Assembly (NCBI GenBank): GCA_011048585.1
Contig: DSDS01000156.1
Span: 1-13,047 of the forward strand
From: Desulfurivibrio alkaliphilus
Lineage (GTDB): Bacteria; Desulfobacterota; Desulfobulbia; Desulfobulbales; Desulfurivibrionaceae
Reading direction: 5' to 3'
DNA length: 13,047 nt
In this document: piece after piece, positions 6,490 through 13,047 of the stretch
Layout: every line of letters starts with the position of its first letter
Position numbering within the stretch: the first letter of the stretch is position 1
The notes under the pieces: model-generated
What the model was told of the DNA's origin: nothing
Databases searched by the model: none
Seen by the model: only the letters and a program-made list of their open reading frames with translations
Program-made: the position numbers and the translations under genes

Positions 6490-7347
6490 TCAGCAGAAGA
6501 TATCCTCAACCTGGGCGAACTCCCGTTCCACCGCCAGCATGGTGCTGTTCAGGCCGGCTTCATCCAGTTCGAGATGGCGTTCGTAGTCGCGATCCAACCG
6601 ATACTGCAGGGTGTCGGCGCCGGTGCCGATCCCGGAGAGCATGGCGATGATATCGGCCAGGTGGACCACGTACAGCAGCCCTTGCCAGCGCTCGGCCGCC
6701 GCCGGCTGATGATGGTGGCGGCATGATTCGGCCAGGGGAGCCGGCAGTTGCCAGCGGCGGCAGATTTTATGGCCGGCCTCGGCGTGGTCGATCCCCAGGA
6801 TGGCCCGTTCCGCCGCCAGGTAGTCGGGAAATCGGCCCTGCTCGATGGCCTGGCGGATCTTGCCGGCGGTCTGCTCCAGGTAGTCGGAGATCACCGCCTT
6901 GCCCAAATCATGGAGCAGGCCGCAGGTGAAGGCAAGTTCACCGTTGACCGGGGACCTGGCTTTGGGGGCCAGCAGTTTGGCGGCCAGGGCGGTTTTAAGA
7001 CTGTGGCGCCAGAGTTCCCCGGCCTCGGCGGCATAGCCCGTCAATCTCTTGGCCAGCAATAGCCCGGCGGCTTCACGCAGGGCGGTGGTCACCACCATAT
7101 CCTCGCCAAGCAGGGAGACGGCGTGCTCGATGGCGTGAATCTCCACCGCCCGGGCATAGGCGGCGGAGTTGACCACCTTGAGGACCCGAGAGGTCAGGAT
7201 CGCGTCGTGCTTGACGATCCTGACGATATCGGCAAGACCGTGGTCGGCGGCGGCGCCAAGGGCCAGCAACTGGGAGGCCGAGCTGGAGAGCAGGGGCAGT
7301 TCGGCGATCTGTCGTGCCACGGCCCGTTCATTTTCTTGCCGATTCAT
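6490..7347 (-). CDS. HDOD-domain signalling protein
   Basis: HDOD proteins are regulatory relatives of HD-domain phosphohydrolases, common in chemotaxis and motility regulons and usually without proven enzymatic activity. The 285-residue protein shows the expected order: ELPLLSSSASQLLAL (16-30), IVKHDAILTSRVLKVVNSAAY (44-64), HAVSLLGEDMV (75-85), CGLLHDLGK with the HD pair at 146-147, then GIDHAEAGHKICRRWQLP (185-202) and HHH at 211-213. An open frame extends upstream to 7941, but that part runs out of frame through cheD. The ATG at 7347 overlaps the cheD stop by ATGA and has GGGA a few bases before it, so it is the likely start. Its place inside the che operon suggests a role in chemotaxis signalling or output, which is inference. 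Confidence 0.9.
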   Translation of the reverse strand: MNRQENERAVARQIAELPLLSSSASQLLALGAAADHGLADIVRIVKHDAILTSRVLKVVNSAAYARAVEIHAIEHAVSLLGEDMVVTTALREAAGLLLAKRLTGYAAEAGELWRHSLKTALAAKLLAPKARSPVNGELAFTCGLLHDLGKAVISDYLEQTAGKIRQAIEQGRFPDYLAAERAILGIDHAEAGHKICRRWQLPAPLAESCRHHHQPAAAERWQGLLYVVHLADIIAMLSGIGTGADTLQYRLDRDYERHLELDEAGLNSTMLAVEREFAQVEDIFC

Positions 7348-7850
7348 AATTCCCATTCTCCCTTGCCGGCGCAGCTGATAAACACCCGGCCGCTTGCCAC
7401 CCCCACCGTCACCGTCCGGCTGAAGCCGCCGCCCACGTCCTCGGCCGCCGGCCCCATCCCCAAGGGCCAGAGAATCTTCTTCAGGGCCAGGATGTTGCGT
7501 TTGCCGATGTTGAAGGTGTTGTTGGTATCCATAACGTTGGCTCCGCCGGCCATCTTGACCACCATCCCCCGGGCCAGGCCGTTGCTGGTCCCGGTGCCGG
7601 TCAGGACGGCCATCTCCTTGAGAATGGCCGGAATGCCGGTGTCGGCAAAGTATCCTGGGCGTTTGGCCGCGATATCGGGACTGATTCGGGAGTCGGGCAG
7701 GGCGACATGGATCAGCCCCACCGAACGGCTGGGCTTGTGGAGAAAGATCACCGCCACGCAGGAACCCAGGGCGAAGGTCTTGATCCTCTCGCCCTGGTTG
7801 GCGGAAACGGCAAATTCGCCTACCCCGACCACCTTGTTGTTGCTGGTCAT
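7344..7850 (-). CDS. cheD: Chemoreceptor glutamine deamidase CheD
   Basis: CheD deamidates selected glutamines of methyl-accepting chemotaxis proteins to glutamates, creating methylation sites, and in some bacteria interacts with the CheC phosphatase. The 168-residue protein has Thr25, Cys31 (in FALGSCVAV) and His48 (in GLIHVALPDS); the spacing of these three residues equals that of the known Thr-Cys-His triad of the family. GYFADTGI (66-73) and GGANVMDTNNTFNIGKRN (102-119) are also typical. The ATG at 7850 lies nine bases after the cheY stop with a GGTTGGGG leader, and the stop overlaps the HDOD gene start by ATGA. No cheC or cheX is seen in the window. Confidence 0.95.
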   Translation of the reverse strand: MTSNNKVVGVGEFAVSANQGERIKTFALGSCVAVIFLHKPSRSVGLIHVALPDSRISPDIAAKRPGYFADTGIPAILKEMAVLTGTGTSNGLARGMVVKMAGGANVMDTNNTFNIGKRNILALKKILWPLGMGPAAEDVGGGFSRTVTVGVASGRVFISCAGKGEWEL

Positions 7851-7859
7851 GACCCCAAC

Positions 7860-8261
7860 CTATTCCTGAATCATCCCGAGTTCGCGCAATTTGGCCAGCA
7901 GGGTGTCGCGTCTGATGGGCTTGACCAGATAGCCCTCGCACGAACCCTTGACCAGGGCGGTCATGATACTCTTGGGGTCGTCGAGAGCGGTGGTCATGAT
8001 CACCTTGACCATGTCGCTGCCCCCGATGCCCTGCTCTTTCTCCAGCTCGCGAATCCGGCGCAGGGTCTCCTGGCCGTCCAGGTTGGGCATCATGATATCA
8101 AGGCAGATCAGGTTGTAGGGGGACCCCTCGTTCAAGGCCCGGCGATGGGCTTTCAGGGCCTCCCGACCGTCCACCGCCTGATGACAGATCCCGAAGGGCG
8201 CCAGAATCTCCTGGAGCACCGTCCGGCTGATAAAATCATCTTCCACAAGCAAAATTTTCAT
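7860..8261 (-). CDS. cheY: CheY-like response regulator
   Basis: A single-domain receiver of 133 residues that would be phosphorylated by CheA and act on the flagellar motor or another output. It has the acidic pocket Glu7-Asp8-Asp9 (LLVEDDF), phospho-acceptor Asp55 in CLDIMMPNLDG, switch threonine in IMTTA (90-91) and Lys114 in YLVKPI. There is no output domain. The loop around residues 73-84 (LEKEQGIGGSDM) is a little longer than in enteric CheY. It starts 15 bases after cheA with an AGGGAG leader and is followed by cheD after nine bases. The position between cheA and cheD makes a chemotaxis role likely, though the phosphorylation target cannot be read from sequence. Confidence 0.92.
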   Translation of the reverse strand: MKILLVEDDFISRTVLQEILAPFGICHQAVDGREALKAHRRALNEGSPYNLICLDIMMPNLDGQETLRRIRELEKEQGIGGSDMVKVIMTTALDDPKSIMTALVKGSCEGYLVKPIRRDTLLAKLRELGMIQE

Positions 8262-8276
8262 AACTCTGCTCCCTGC

Positions 8277-10514
8277 TCAAATGGTGACCGGGTTGATTTC
8301 GGTCAGGTTGCCGGCATCCAGGATCAGACAGACCTCGCCGTTGCCGAGAATGGTGCAGCCTGAAACGCAGCTAACCTGGCCGATCTCGCCGATATATCCG
8401 GAGAGGCCCTTGATTACCGTTTGCTGCTGGCCCAGAATTTCATCCACAAAAAGAGAGACATTGCGGCCCTGGTTTTCCAGCAGGATCAGAATTCCCTCAT
8501 CCAGGGCCTCGCGGGCTCCGGCCACCCGGTGGAGGCGATTGAGCCGCAAGACTGGAAAGAGCCGCTCCCGCACCCGGACCATCTCGCCGCCGTCGGGGGT
8601 CATGGTGATGGCCGTCGGGCTGGGCCGGAACGATTCCCGGATGGCAAGAATCGGGATTATATAGCGACTCTCCCCGACCCGGACCATCATCCCGTCGATA
8701 ATGGCCATGGTCAGGGGGATCCTCAGGGTGATCAGGGTGCCCTGGCCGGAGCTGCTCGCGATGTCGATCTTGCCGTTGATCTGGTGGAGATTCTGTTTTA
8801 CCACATCCATTCCCACCCCCCGACCGGAAACATCGGTTACCTGCTCGGCCGTGGAAAACCCGGGCAGAAAGATCATCGCCGCCACCTCATGATCGCTGAG
8901 TCCGGCGCCATCGCCCTCCAGCAGTCCTTTCTGGACTGCCTTCCGCAAAATCTTATCCCGGTTGAGTCCCCGGCCGTCATCCTCGATCCTGATCAGGACC
9001 TCTCCCTCTTCATGGCTGGCGGTAAGCCGCAGGGTGCCGATCTCCTCCTTGCCAGCCGCCCGCCGCTCTTCCGGGTTTTCCAGGCCGTGGTCCATGGAGT
9101 TGCGAATCAGGTGGACCAGGGGGTCTGTGATCTTCTCGATCACCGTCTTGTCCACCTCGGTTTCGGTGCCGCCGGTGATCAGATTTACCTTCTTCCCCGA
9201 TTTGCGCGAGAGATCGTGAACCAGCCGGGTCATCCGGTTGAAAAGGCCAGCCACCGGAATCATCCGGATCGACATGGCAACCTCCTGCAGCTCCTTGACG
9301 ATCTTGCTCATCTGCTGGGAAGCCTTGCTGAAATTTTCCAGTTCCAGCTCTTCGATATCGGGGCTGTGAACCAGCATGTTTTCGGCAATCACCAGCTCCC
9401 CGATCAGGTTGATCAGGTTGTCGATCTTTTCCACATCGACCCGCAGGTCCTGACGCTTGGCAATGCCGCCCGGGCCGGCGGGTTGTGTTTCGGCCCGGGT
9501 GGCCGCCTGTTTCTGACTTTCCAGAGCCCGGTCCACCTCCGCGGCGCTGACCAGGCCCTCCTCCTGAAGGATCTCCCCCAGTCGGGGAACCGCCGGGGGG
9601 GAAACGTTGCCTTGCCGGTCGGCGGGGAGCAGGTCGTCGAGCAGTTCCAGGTAGAGATCCAGGCCGTCGATCCGGCCCTTGCCGCCGCCGGCGATATCGG
9701 TCAACGCCCCTTTGAGGGTATCGATCAGGTTGAGCAGGGTGTCGGCGGGTCGGGTCCTGGCCGGGCAGGTTCCGGACCTGGCCGCGTCGAGCACGGTTTC
9801 GATACGGTGGCTTAAGCGTTCCAGGTCGGCCATTCCGACAAAACCGCAGTTGCCTTTGAAGCTGTGCATCTTGCGGAACAGTTCGCCGATAAGGGAGTTG
9901 GAGTCGCCATCCCGGCTCCAGGCCAGCAAACCCTCCTCCATCTCCTGCAACTGCTCGCCGGCTTCCTGAACAAAAGCGGCAAGCATCTCCGGGGTCACCG
10001 CCAAATCGAGCAAGCCGGTGTCCGGCGTGACCGGCTCCGCGCAACCGGCGGGCGTTTCCGTGGCGGCGGAAGCGGGGCGGGGTTCCCCCAGGGAGAGTTT
10101 CAGCCGCCCGGTCAACTCATCGGCCTCCCGGGCCATGGTCTGATCGTTGAGCTGACAGGCCACCTGATCCAGGGTGGCCCGCATGAAGTCGCAGGTTCGG
10201 CAGAGCAGATCGACATGATCGCCGTTCATGGCCTGCTCACCCTTTCTGATCTTGTCCAGCAGGTTTTCGGCGGCGTGGGCGGTGGTGGCCATATGGCTGA
10301 AGTTCAGGAATCCGGCGCTGCCCTTGATCGAATGAAAGAGCCGGAAAACCTCGTGGAGAATCGGCATCTTCTCTTCGGTGGGGGAGAAATCGCTGTTTTG
10401 GGTTAATTCGCCGAAGGCAACGATGGAAGGTTCCAGGTTATCCAGCAGGTCGGTACACTCCTGGATAAACTCCTGGATGATCTCCACTTGATCGGCGCTG
10501 AGTTGATTTTCCAT
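8277..10514 (-). CDS. cheA: Chemotaxis histidine kinase CheA with two Hpt domains
   Basis: CheA autophosphorylates in response to receptor state and passes phosphate to CheY and CheB. This 745-residue form has two histidine phosphotransfer domains: the first around His61 (FRLFHSIKGSAGF), the second around His217 (LFRKMHSFKGNCGF). A segment at 310-336 (RLGEILQEEGLVSAAEVDRA and on) resembles the short N-terminal motif of GspE/PilB ATPases. The dimerisation domain covers about 355-425. The kinase domain shows the N box HLIRNSMDHGLE (468-479), G1 EDDGRGL (511-517) and G2 GRGVGMDVV (564-572). The CheW-like domain fills 600-745. I see no clear P2 CheY-docking domain. The frame is open 61 codons further upstream, but that part overlaps cheB in another frame; the ATG at 10514 has AGAGGA before it. 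Confidence 0.96.
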   Translation of the reverse strand: MENQLSADQVEIIQEFIQECTDLLDNLEPSIVAFGELTQNSDFSPTEEKMPILHEVFRLFHSIKGSAGFLNFSHMATTAHAAENLLDKIRKGEQAMNGDHVDLLCRTCDFMRATLDQVACQLNDQTMAREADELTGRLKLSLGEPRPASAATETPAGCAEPVTPDTGLLDLAVTPEMLAAFVQEAGEQLQEMEEGLLAWSRDGDSNSLIGELFRKMHSFKGNCGFVGMADLERLSHRIETVLDAARSGTCPARTRPADTLLNLIDTLKGALTDIAGGGKGRIDGLDLYLELLDDLLPADRQGNVSPPAVPRLGEILQEEGLVSAAEVDRALESQKQAATRAETQPAGPGGIAKRQDLRVDVEKIDNLINLIGELVIAENMLVHSPDIEELELENFSKASQQMSKIVKELQEVAMSIRMIPVAGLFNRMTRLVHDLSRKSGKKVNLITGGTETEVDKTVIEKITDPLVHLIRNSMDHGLENPEERRAAGKEEIGTLRLTASHEEGEVLIRIEDDGRGLNRDKILRKAVQKGLLEGDGAGLSDHEVAAMIFLPGFSTAEQVTDVSGRGVGMDVVKQNLHQINGKIDIASSSGQGTLITLRIPLTMAIIDGMMVRVGESRYIIPILAIRESFRPSPTAITMTPDGGEMVRVRERLFPVLRLNRLHRVAGAREALDEGILILLENQGRNVSLFVDEILGQQQTVIKGLSGYIGEIGQVSCVSGCTILGNGEVCLILDAGNLTEINPVTI

Positions 10515-10524
10515 GGGTATCCTC

Positions 10525-11583
10525 TTAAGCCAGCATGTTAAGTGAGGTTTGGGCAATCTCTTCCAGGGGAACCAGCATTTCGGCGCCTCCGTTGGCAAAG
10601 GCCTCTTTGGGCATCCCGAAGACCACCGAACTTTTTTCATCCTGGGCGAGGTTGCGGGCCCCGGCCCGGCGCATGGCCAGCATGCCGGCGGCCCCATCCC
10701 GGCCCATGCCGGTGAGCATGATCCCCACCGCGTTTCGCCCCACCTCCTCGGCCACCGAATGCATCAGCACATCCACCGAGGGGCAGTGGCCGGAGACCTT
10801 CTCGCCGGGGCGGCAATCCACCTCGTAAATTCCGCCGGAGCGCCGCACCCGCAACTGTCGTTCACCGGGGGCGATCAACACCCGGCCGGCCATGATCCGA
10901 TCACCGCTGGCCGCCTCCTTTACCTGCATGGCGCAAAGTTCATTGAGGCGGTCGGCAAACATCCGGGTAAAACCGGCCGGCATATGCTGAACAATCACCA
11001 CTCCCGGGGTGTTGGCGGGATAGCGGGTGATTACCGCCCGGACCGCCTCGGTGCCGCCGGTGGAGGCCCCAATGGCGATGATCTTGTCGGTGGATTCGGC
11101 CAGCGCCTTGGGGGCGGTCAGAATCTTGCCGGCAAACAGGGCGGCTCGTCGTTCCTTCCAGTGAGCGACGTTGGCACTGGAAGCGATCTTGATCTTGGTG
11201 CGCAGCTCCATCAGCATGGCACCAAGGCCCCGGGCCACATCGGTGCTGGGCTTGGTCACGAAATCCACCGCCCCGGCCTCCAGGGCGTTCAGGGTGATCT
11301 GCTGCCCCTTTTTAGTCAGGGCGCTGACCATCACCACCGGCAGGGGATACTGGGGCATCAGCCGGCGCAGAAATTCCACCCCGTCCATGCGGGGCATCTC
11401 CACATCGAGGGTCAGGACATCGGGTTGCAGCTCCACAATCCGGTCCCGGGCCACGAAGGGGTCAGGGGCGGTGTTCACCACCTCGATGCCGGGATCCTGG
11501 GCCAGACCCTGACTTAAAATGGTCCGGACCAGCGAGGAGTCGTCGATCACCAGCACCCGGATTTTGCGGTTAAGGGCGGTCAT
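10525..11583 (-). CDS. cheB: Chemotaxis methylesterase CheB
   Basis: CheB removes methyl groups from receptor glutamates and can deamidate receptor glutamines; its receiver is activated by CheA. The 352-residue protein has an N-terminal receiver (LVIDDS at 11-16, Asp60 in LDVEMPRMDG, VSAL at 86-89, Lys111 in FVTKPS), a linker of about 30 residues, and a C-terminal esterase with Ser174 in IGASTGG, His200 in VQHMP and Asp296 in GMGRDG: the full catalytic triad. The frame is open 19 codons further upstream into cheR, but the ATG at 11583 has GAGGGGGAAG before it and follows the cheR stop by 13 bases. Ten bases separate it from cheA. Confidence 0.97.
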   Translation of the reverse strand: MTALNRKIRVLVIDDSSLVRTILSQGLAQDPGIEVVNTAPDPFVARDRIVELQPDVLTLDVEMPRMDGVEFLRRLMPQYPLPVVMVSALTKKGQQITLNALEAGAVDFVTKPSTDVARGLGAMLMELRTKIKIASSANVAHWKERRAALFAGKILTAPKALAESTDKIIAIGASTGGTEAVRAVITRYPANTPGVVIVQHMPAGFTRMFADRLNELCAMQVKEAASGDRIMAGRVLIAPGERQLRVRRSGGIYEVDCRPGEKVSGHCPSVDVLMHSVAEEVGRNAVGIMLTGMGRDGAAGMLAMRRAGARNLAQDEKSSVVFGMPKEAFANGGAEMLVPLEEIAQTSLNMLA

Positions 11584-11596
11584 GGCGGCTTCCCCC

Positions 11597-12430
11597 TCAG
11601 TTGCGCCGGTAGACGGCGGGCATAATGTATTGAAAATCATCCTGTTCCCGGCCCAAACTTTCAGAGTGGCCGATGAAGAGGTAGCCGCCGGGTTCCAGGT
11701 GCCGGTGGTAGCGCTTGACCAGGGCCTGCCGGGTAGGGGTGTCGAAGTAGATCATCACATTGCGGCAGAAAATGACCTGAAATGGTTTCTTAAAGGGAAA
11801 TTGGCGGTTCATCAGGTTGAAGCGACGAAAAGTCACCTGATTCTGAACTTTTTCGCCAACTTGCCAACTGCCGTCCTCGCGCCGTGTGAAATATTTTTGC
11901 TTGATGGCGGCCGGTATCTTGGCCACCTGCTCCTCCTCGTAAATCCCCCGCCGGGCCTTGCCCAGGGCTTGGTCGGAGATATCGGTGGCCAGCACCCCGG
12001 CGCTCCAGGAGTCATAATCATGGCCCAGATGTTCCATCATCAGCATGGTCAGCATATAGGGTTCCTCGCCGGAGGAACAGCCGGCACTCCAGATTCGCAG
12101 GTCGAGGTGGTTGTCGGCCCGTTGGCGGGCCACCAGGGCCGGCAGCACCGTATGGGTGAAAAAATGGAAATGGGCCTGCTCGCGGTTAAAGTAGGTGTAG
12201 TTGGTGGAGATTCGATTGATCAGCCGGTCGAGGGCCGCCCCGCTCTCATCGGTGGTTACCGCTTCATGGTACTGCTTGAATGAACTGAATCCGCCGTCGC
12301 GCAACAGTTTTTGCAGGCGTCCCACCACCAGGGCCCGTTTCTGGTCGGTCAGATTGATTCCGAACCGCTCGTAAACCAGAGCGCGAATCAAACCGAACTC
12401 CTGGGCACTGATGGTGAGACCATGGTCCAT
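11597..12430 (-). CDS. cheR: Chemoreceptor methyltransferase CheR
   Basis: CheR methylates receptor glutamates using S-adenosylmethionine. The 277-residue protein has the N-terminal helical domain (about 5-75), then the SAM-binding motif IWSAGCSSGEEPY (113-125), the acidic VLATDIS loop (147-152), FNLMNRQFPF (204-213) and the catalytic-site strand FCRNVMIYFD (221-230), followed by LEPGGYLFIGHSES (245-258). Length and motif order match the family. The ATG at 12430 lies 20 bases after the receptor gene, with GGGAG about 11 bases before it. Together with CheB and CheD downstream it completes the receptor modification set. Confidence 0.97.
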   Translation of the reverse strand: MDHGLTISAQEFGLIRALVYERFGINLTDQKRALVVGRLQKLLRDGGFSSFKQYHEAVTTDESGAALDRLINRISTNYTYFNREQAHFHFFTHTVLPALVARQRADNHLDLRIWSAGCSSGEEPYMLTMLMMEHLGHDYDSWSAGVLATDISDQALGKARRGIYEEEQVAKIPAAIKQKYFTRREDGSWQVGEKVQNQVTFRRFNLMNRQFPFKKPFQVIFCRNVMIYFDTPTRQALVKRYHRHLEPGGYLFIGHSESLGREQDDFQYIMPAVYRRN

Positions 12431-12450
12431 CTTCAGCTTAGCTCCCGCTT

Positions 12451-13047
12451 TTAATACTTGCCGAATTCCCGGTCATCCAAGGCGATTATCTCGCTGGGCC
12501 GGGGCTTTTGGGTTGGGGGCGATTTCCTCTGCTCCCAGCCCTTGAATTCACTGCTGCTGCTGGTCGCCGGGGTGGCCGGTAGTTGCTGGTGCCTGGTTAC
12601 GCTCCCACCCTTGACCTTGAAGGCGGCCATCAGGCCGCGCAGGTGTTCGGCCTGGCTGGCGAGTTCCTCGGCCGCGGCCGCGCCCTCCTCGGCGTTGGCG
12701 GTATTGGTCTGGGTGACCTGGTCGATCTGGCTTAGGCCTTCGTTGACCTGGGAGATCCCCTGGGCCTGTTCGTTACTGGCGGCGGCGATCTCACCCACCA
12801 GGTCGGTGGCCTTGGTGATGGCGCCGACGATGGCGTTGAGCGATTCGGCGGTCTTGCCGGCGATCTCGGTGCCGTTTTCGGTCTTGGCCACCGAACCTTC
12901 GATCAGCTCGGCGGTCTCCTTGGCCGCCTTGGCGCTACGGGCCGCCAGGTTGCGCACCTCCTCCGCCACCACGGCAAAGCCCTTGCCGTGTCGCCCGGCC
13001 CGGGCCGCTTCCACCGCCGCGTTGAGGGCCAGGAGGTTGGTCTGGAA
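12451..13047 (-). CDS. Methyl-accepting chemotaxis protein, C-terminal part only
   Basis: The frame is open to the window edge, so only the last 198 residues are visible; the sensing region and membrane segments lie outside. The first visible residues are the signalling hairpin tip, FQTNLLALNAAVEAARAG, followed by GKGFAVVAEEVRNLAARSA, the near-invariant region that contacts CheA and CheW. A long coiled coil follows, including ETAELIEGSV and EIAAASNEQAQGISQVNEGL, where methylated Glu/Gln pairs normally sit. After about residue 140 there is a low-complexity linker rich in Ser, Pro, Thr and Lys, then the acidic-aromatic end PSEIIALDDREFGKY. Such a linker plus end motif could tether CheR or CheB in the manner of the enteric NWETF pentapeptide, which is an inference. 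It is the first visible gene of the che operon. Confidence 0.95.
   Translation of the reverse strand, partial: FQTNLLALNAAVEAARAGRHGKGFAVVAEEVRNLAARSAKAAKETAELIEGSVAKTENGTEIAGKTAESLNAIVGAITKATDLVGEIAAASNEQAQGISQVNEGLSQIDQVTQTNTANAEEGAAAAEELASQAEHLRGLMAAFKVKGGSVTRHQQLPATPATSSSSEFKGWEQRKSPPTQKPRPSEIIALDDREFGKY

Noticed and set aside
7348..7941. Upstream extension of the HDOD gene by 198 codons
   Set aside because: The extension reads through cheD out of frame and is Gln/Gly/Arg-rich shadow sequence.
8421..9815. A 464-codon open frame on the plus strand
   Set aside because: It is fully antisense to cheA and rich in His, Asp, Gln and Gly as is usual for shadow frames in GC-rich DNA; no domain recognised.
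10515..10697. Upstream extension of cheA by 61 codons
   Set aside because: It overlaps the 3' end of cheB in a different frame, and a good ribosome-binding site precedes the ATG at 10514.
10549..11517. A 322-codon open frame on the plus strand
   Set aside because: Antisense to cheB, whose catalytic and receiver motifs are complete; the translated product has no recognisable domain.

Overview
The window is GC-rich, gene-dense bacterial chromosome. An MCP, CheR, CheB, CheA, CheY, CheD and HDOD run sits beside Der, a PIN-PhoH protein and a TraR/DksA zinc-finger protein. The two-Hpt CheA and the HDOD gene inside a che operon suggest a Gram-negative motile bacterium of the former Deltaproteobacteria (a Desulfobulbales-like lineage would fit). 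This placement is inferred from gene content; there is no rRNA to confirm it. I saw no tRNA, rRNA, CRISPR array, integrase or intact insertion sequence.

Layout. (1) 1-1702, plus strand: the 3' part of der, then a short inverted repeat and a small DksA/TraR-type zinc-finger gene. (2) 1727-4712, minus strand, read right to left: a YkgJ-type cysteine-cluster gene behind a plausible sigma70 promoter, a short secreted-protein gene that looks frameshifted and encodes tandem 10-residue repeats, an amidoligase-family gene, and a class I glutamine-amidotransferase-like (peptidase C26) gene. Three of these start/stop regions are overlapping or closely spaced. (3) 4892-6205, minus strand: a PIN-PhoH ATPase/RNase-like gene. 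(4) 6305-13047, minus strand: a chemotaxis operon read mcp (cut by the window edge), cheR, cheB, cheA, cheY, cheD, HDOD gene, and a truncated response-regulator fragment. Gaps are 20 nt or less throughout.

How the genes work together. The che genes form almost a full signalling and adaptation set: receptor, methyltransferase, methylesterase, kinase, response regulator and receptor deamidase. No cheW lies in the window, although CheA carries its own CheW-like domain. The amidoligase and C26 pair is a known predicted neighbourhood for making or remodelling amide-linked peptides or metabolites. Its association here with a cysteine-cluster protein and an exported lysine/glutamate-containing repeat peptide is the least explained part of the window. 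The most notable damage is the frameshift in the secreted-peptide gene and the loss of most of the receiver domain in the last che-operon gene.
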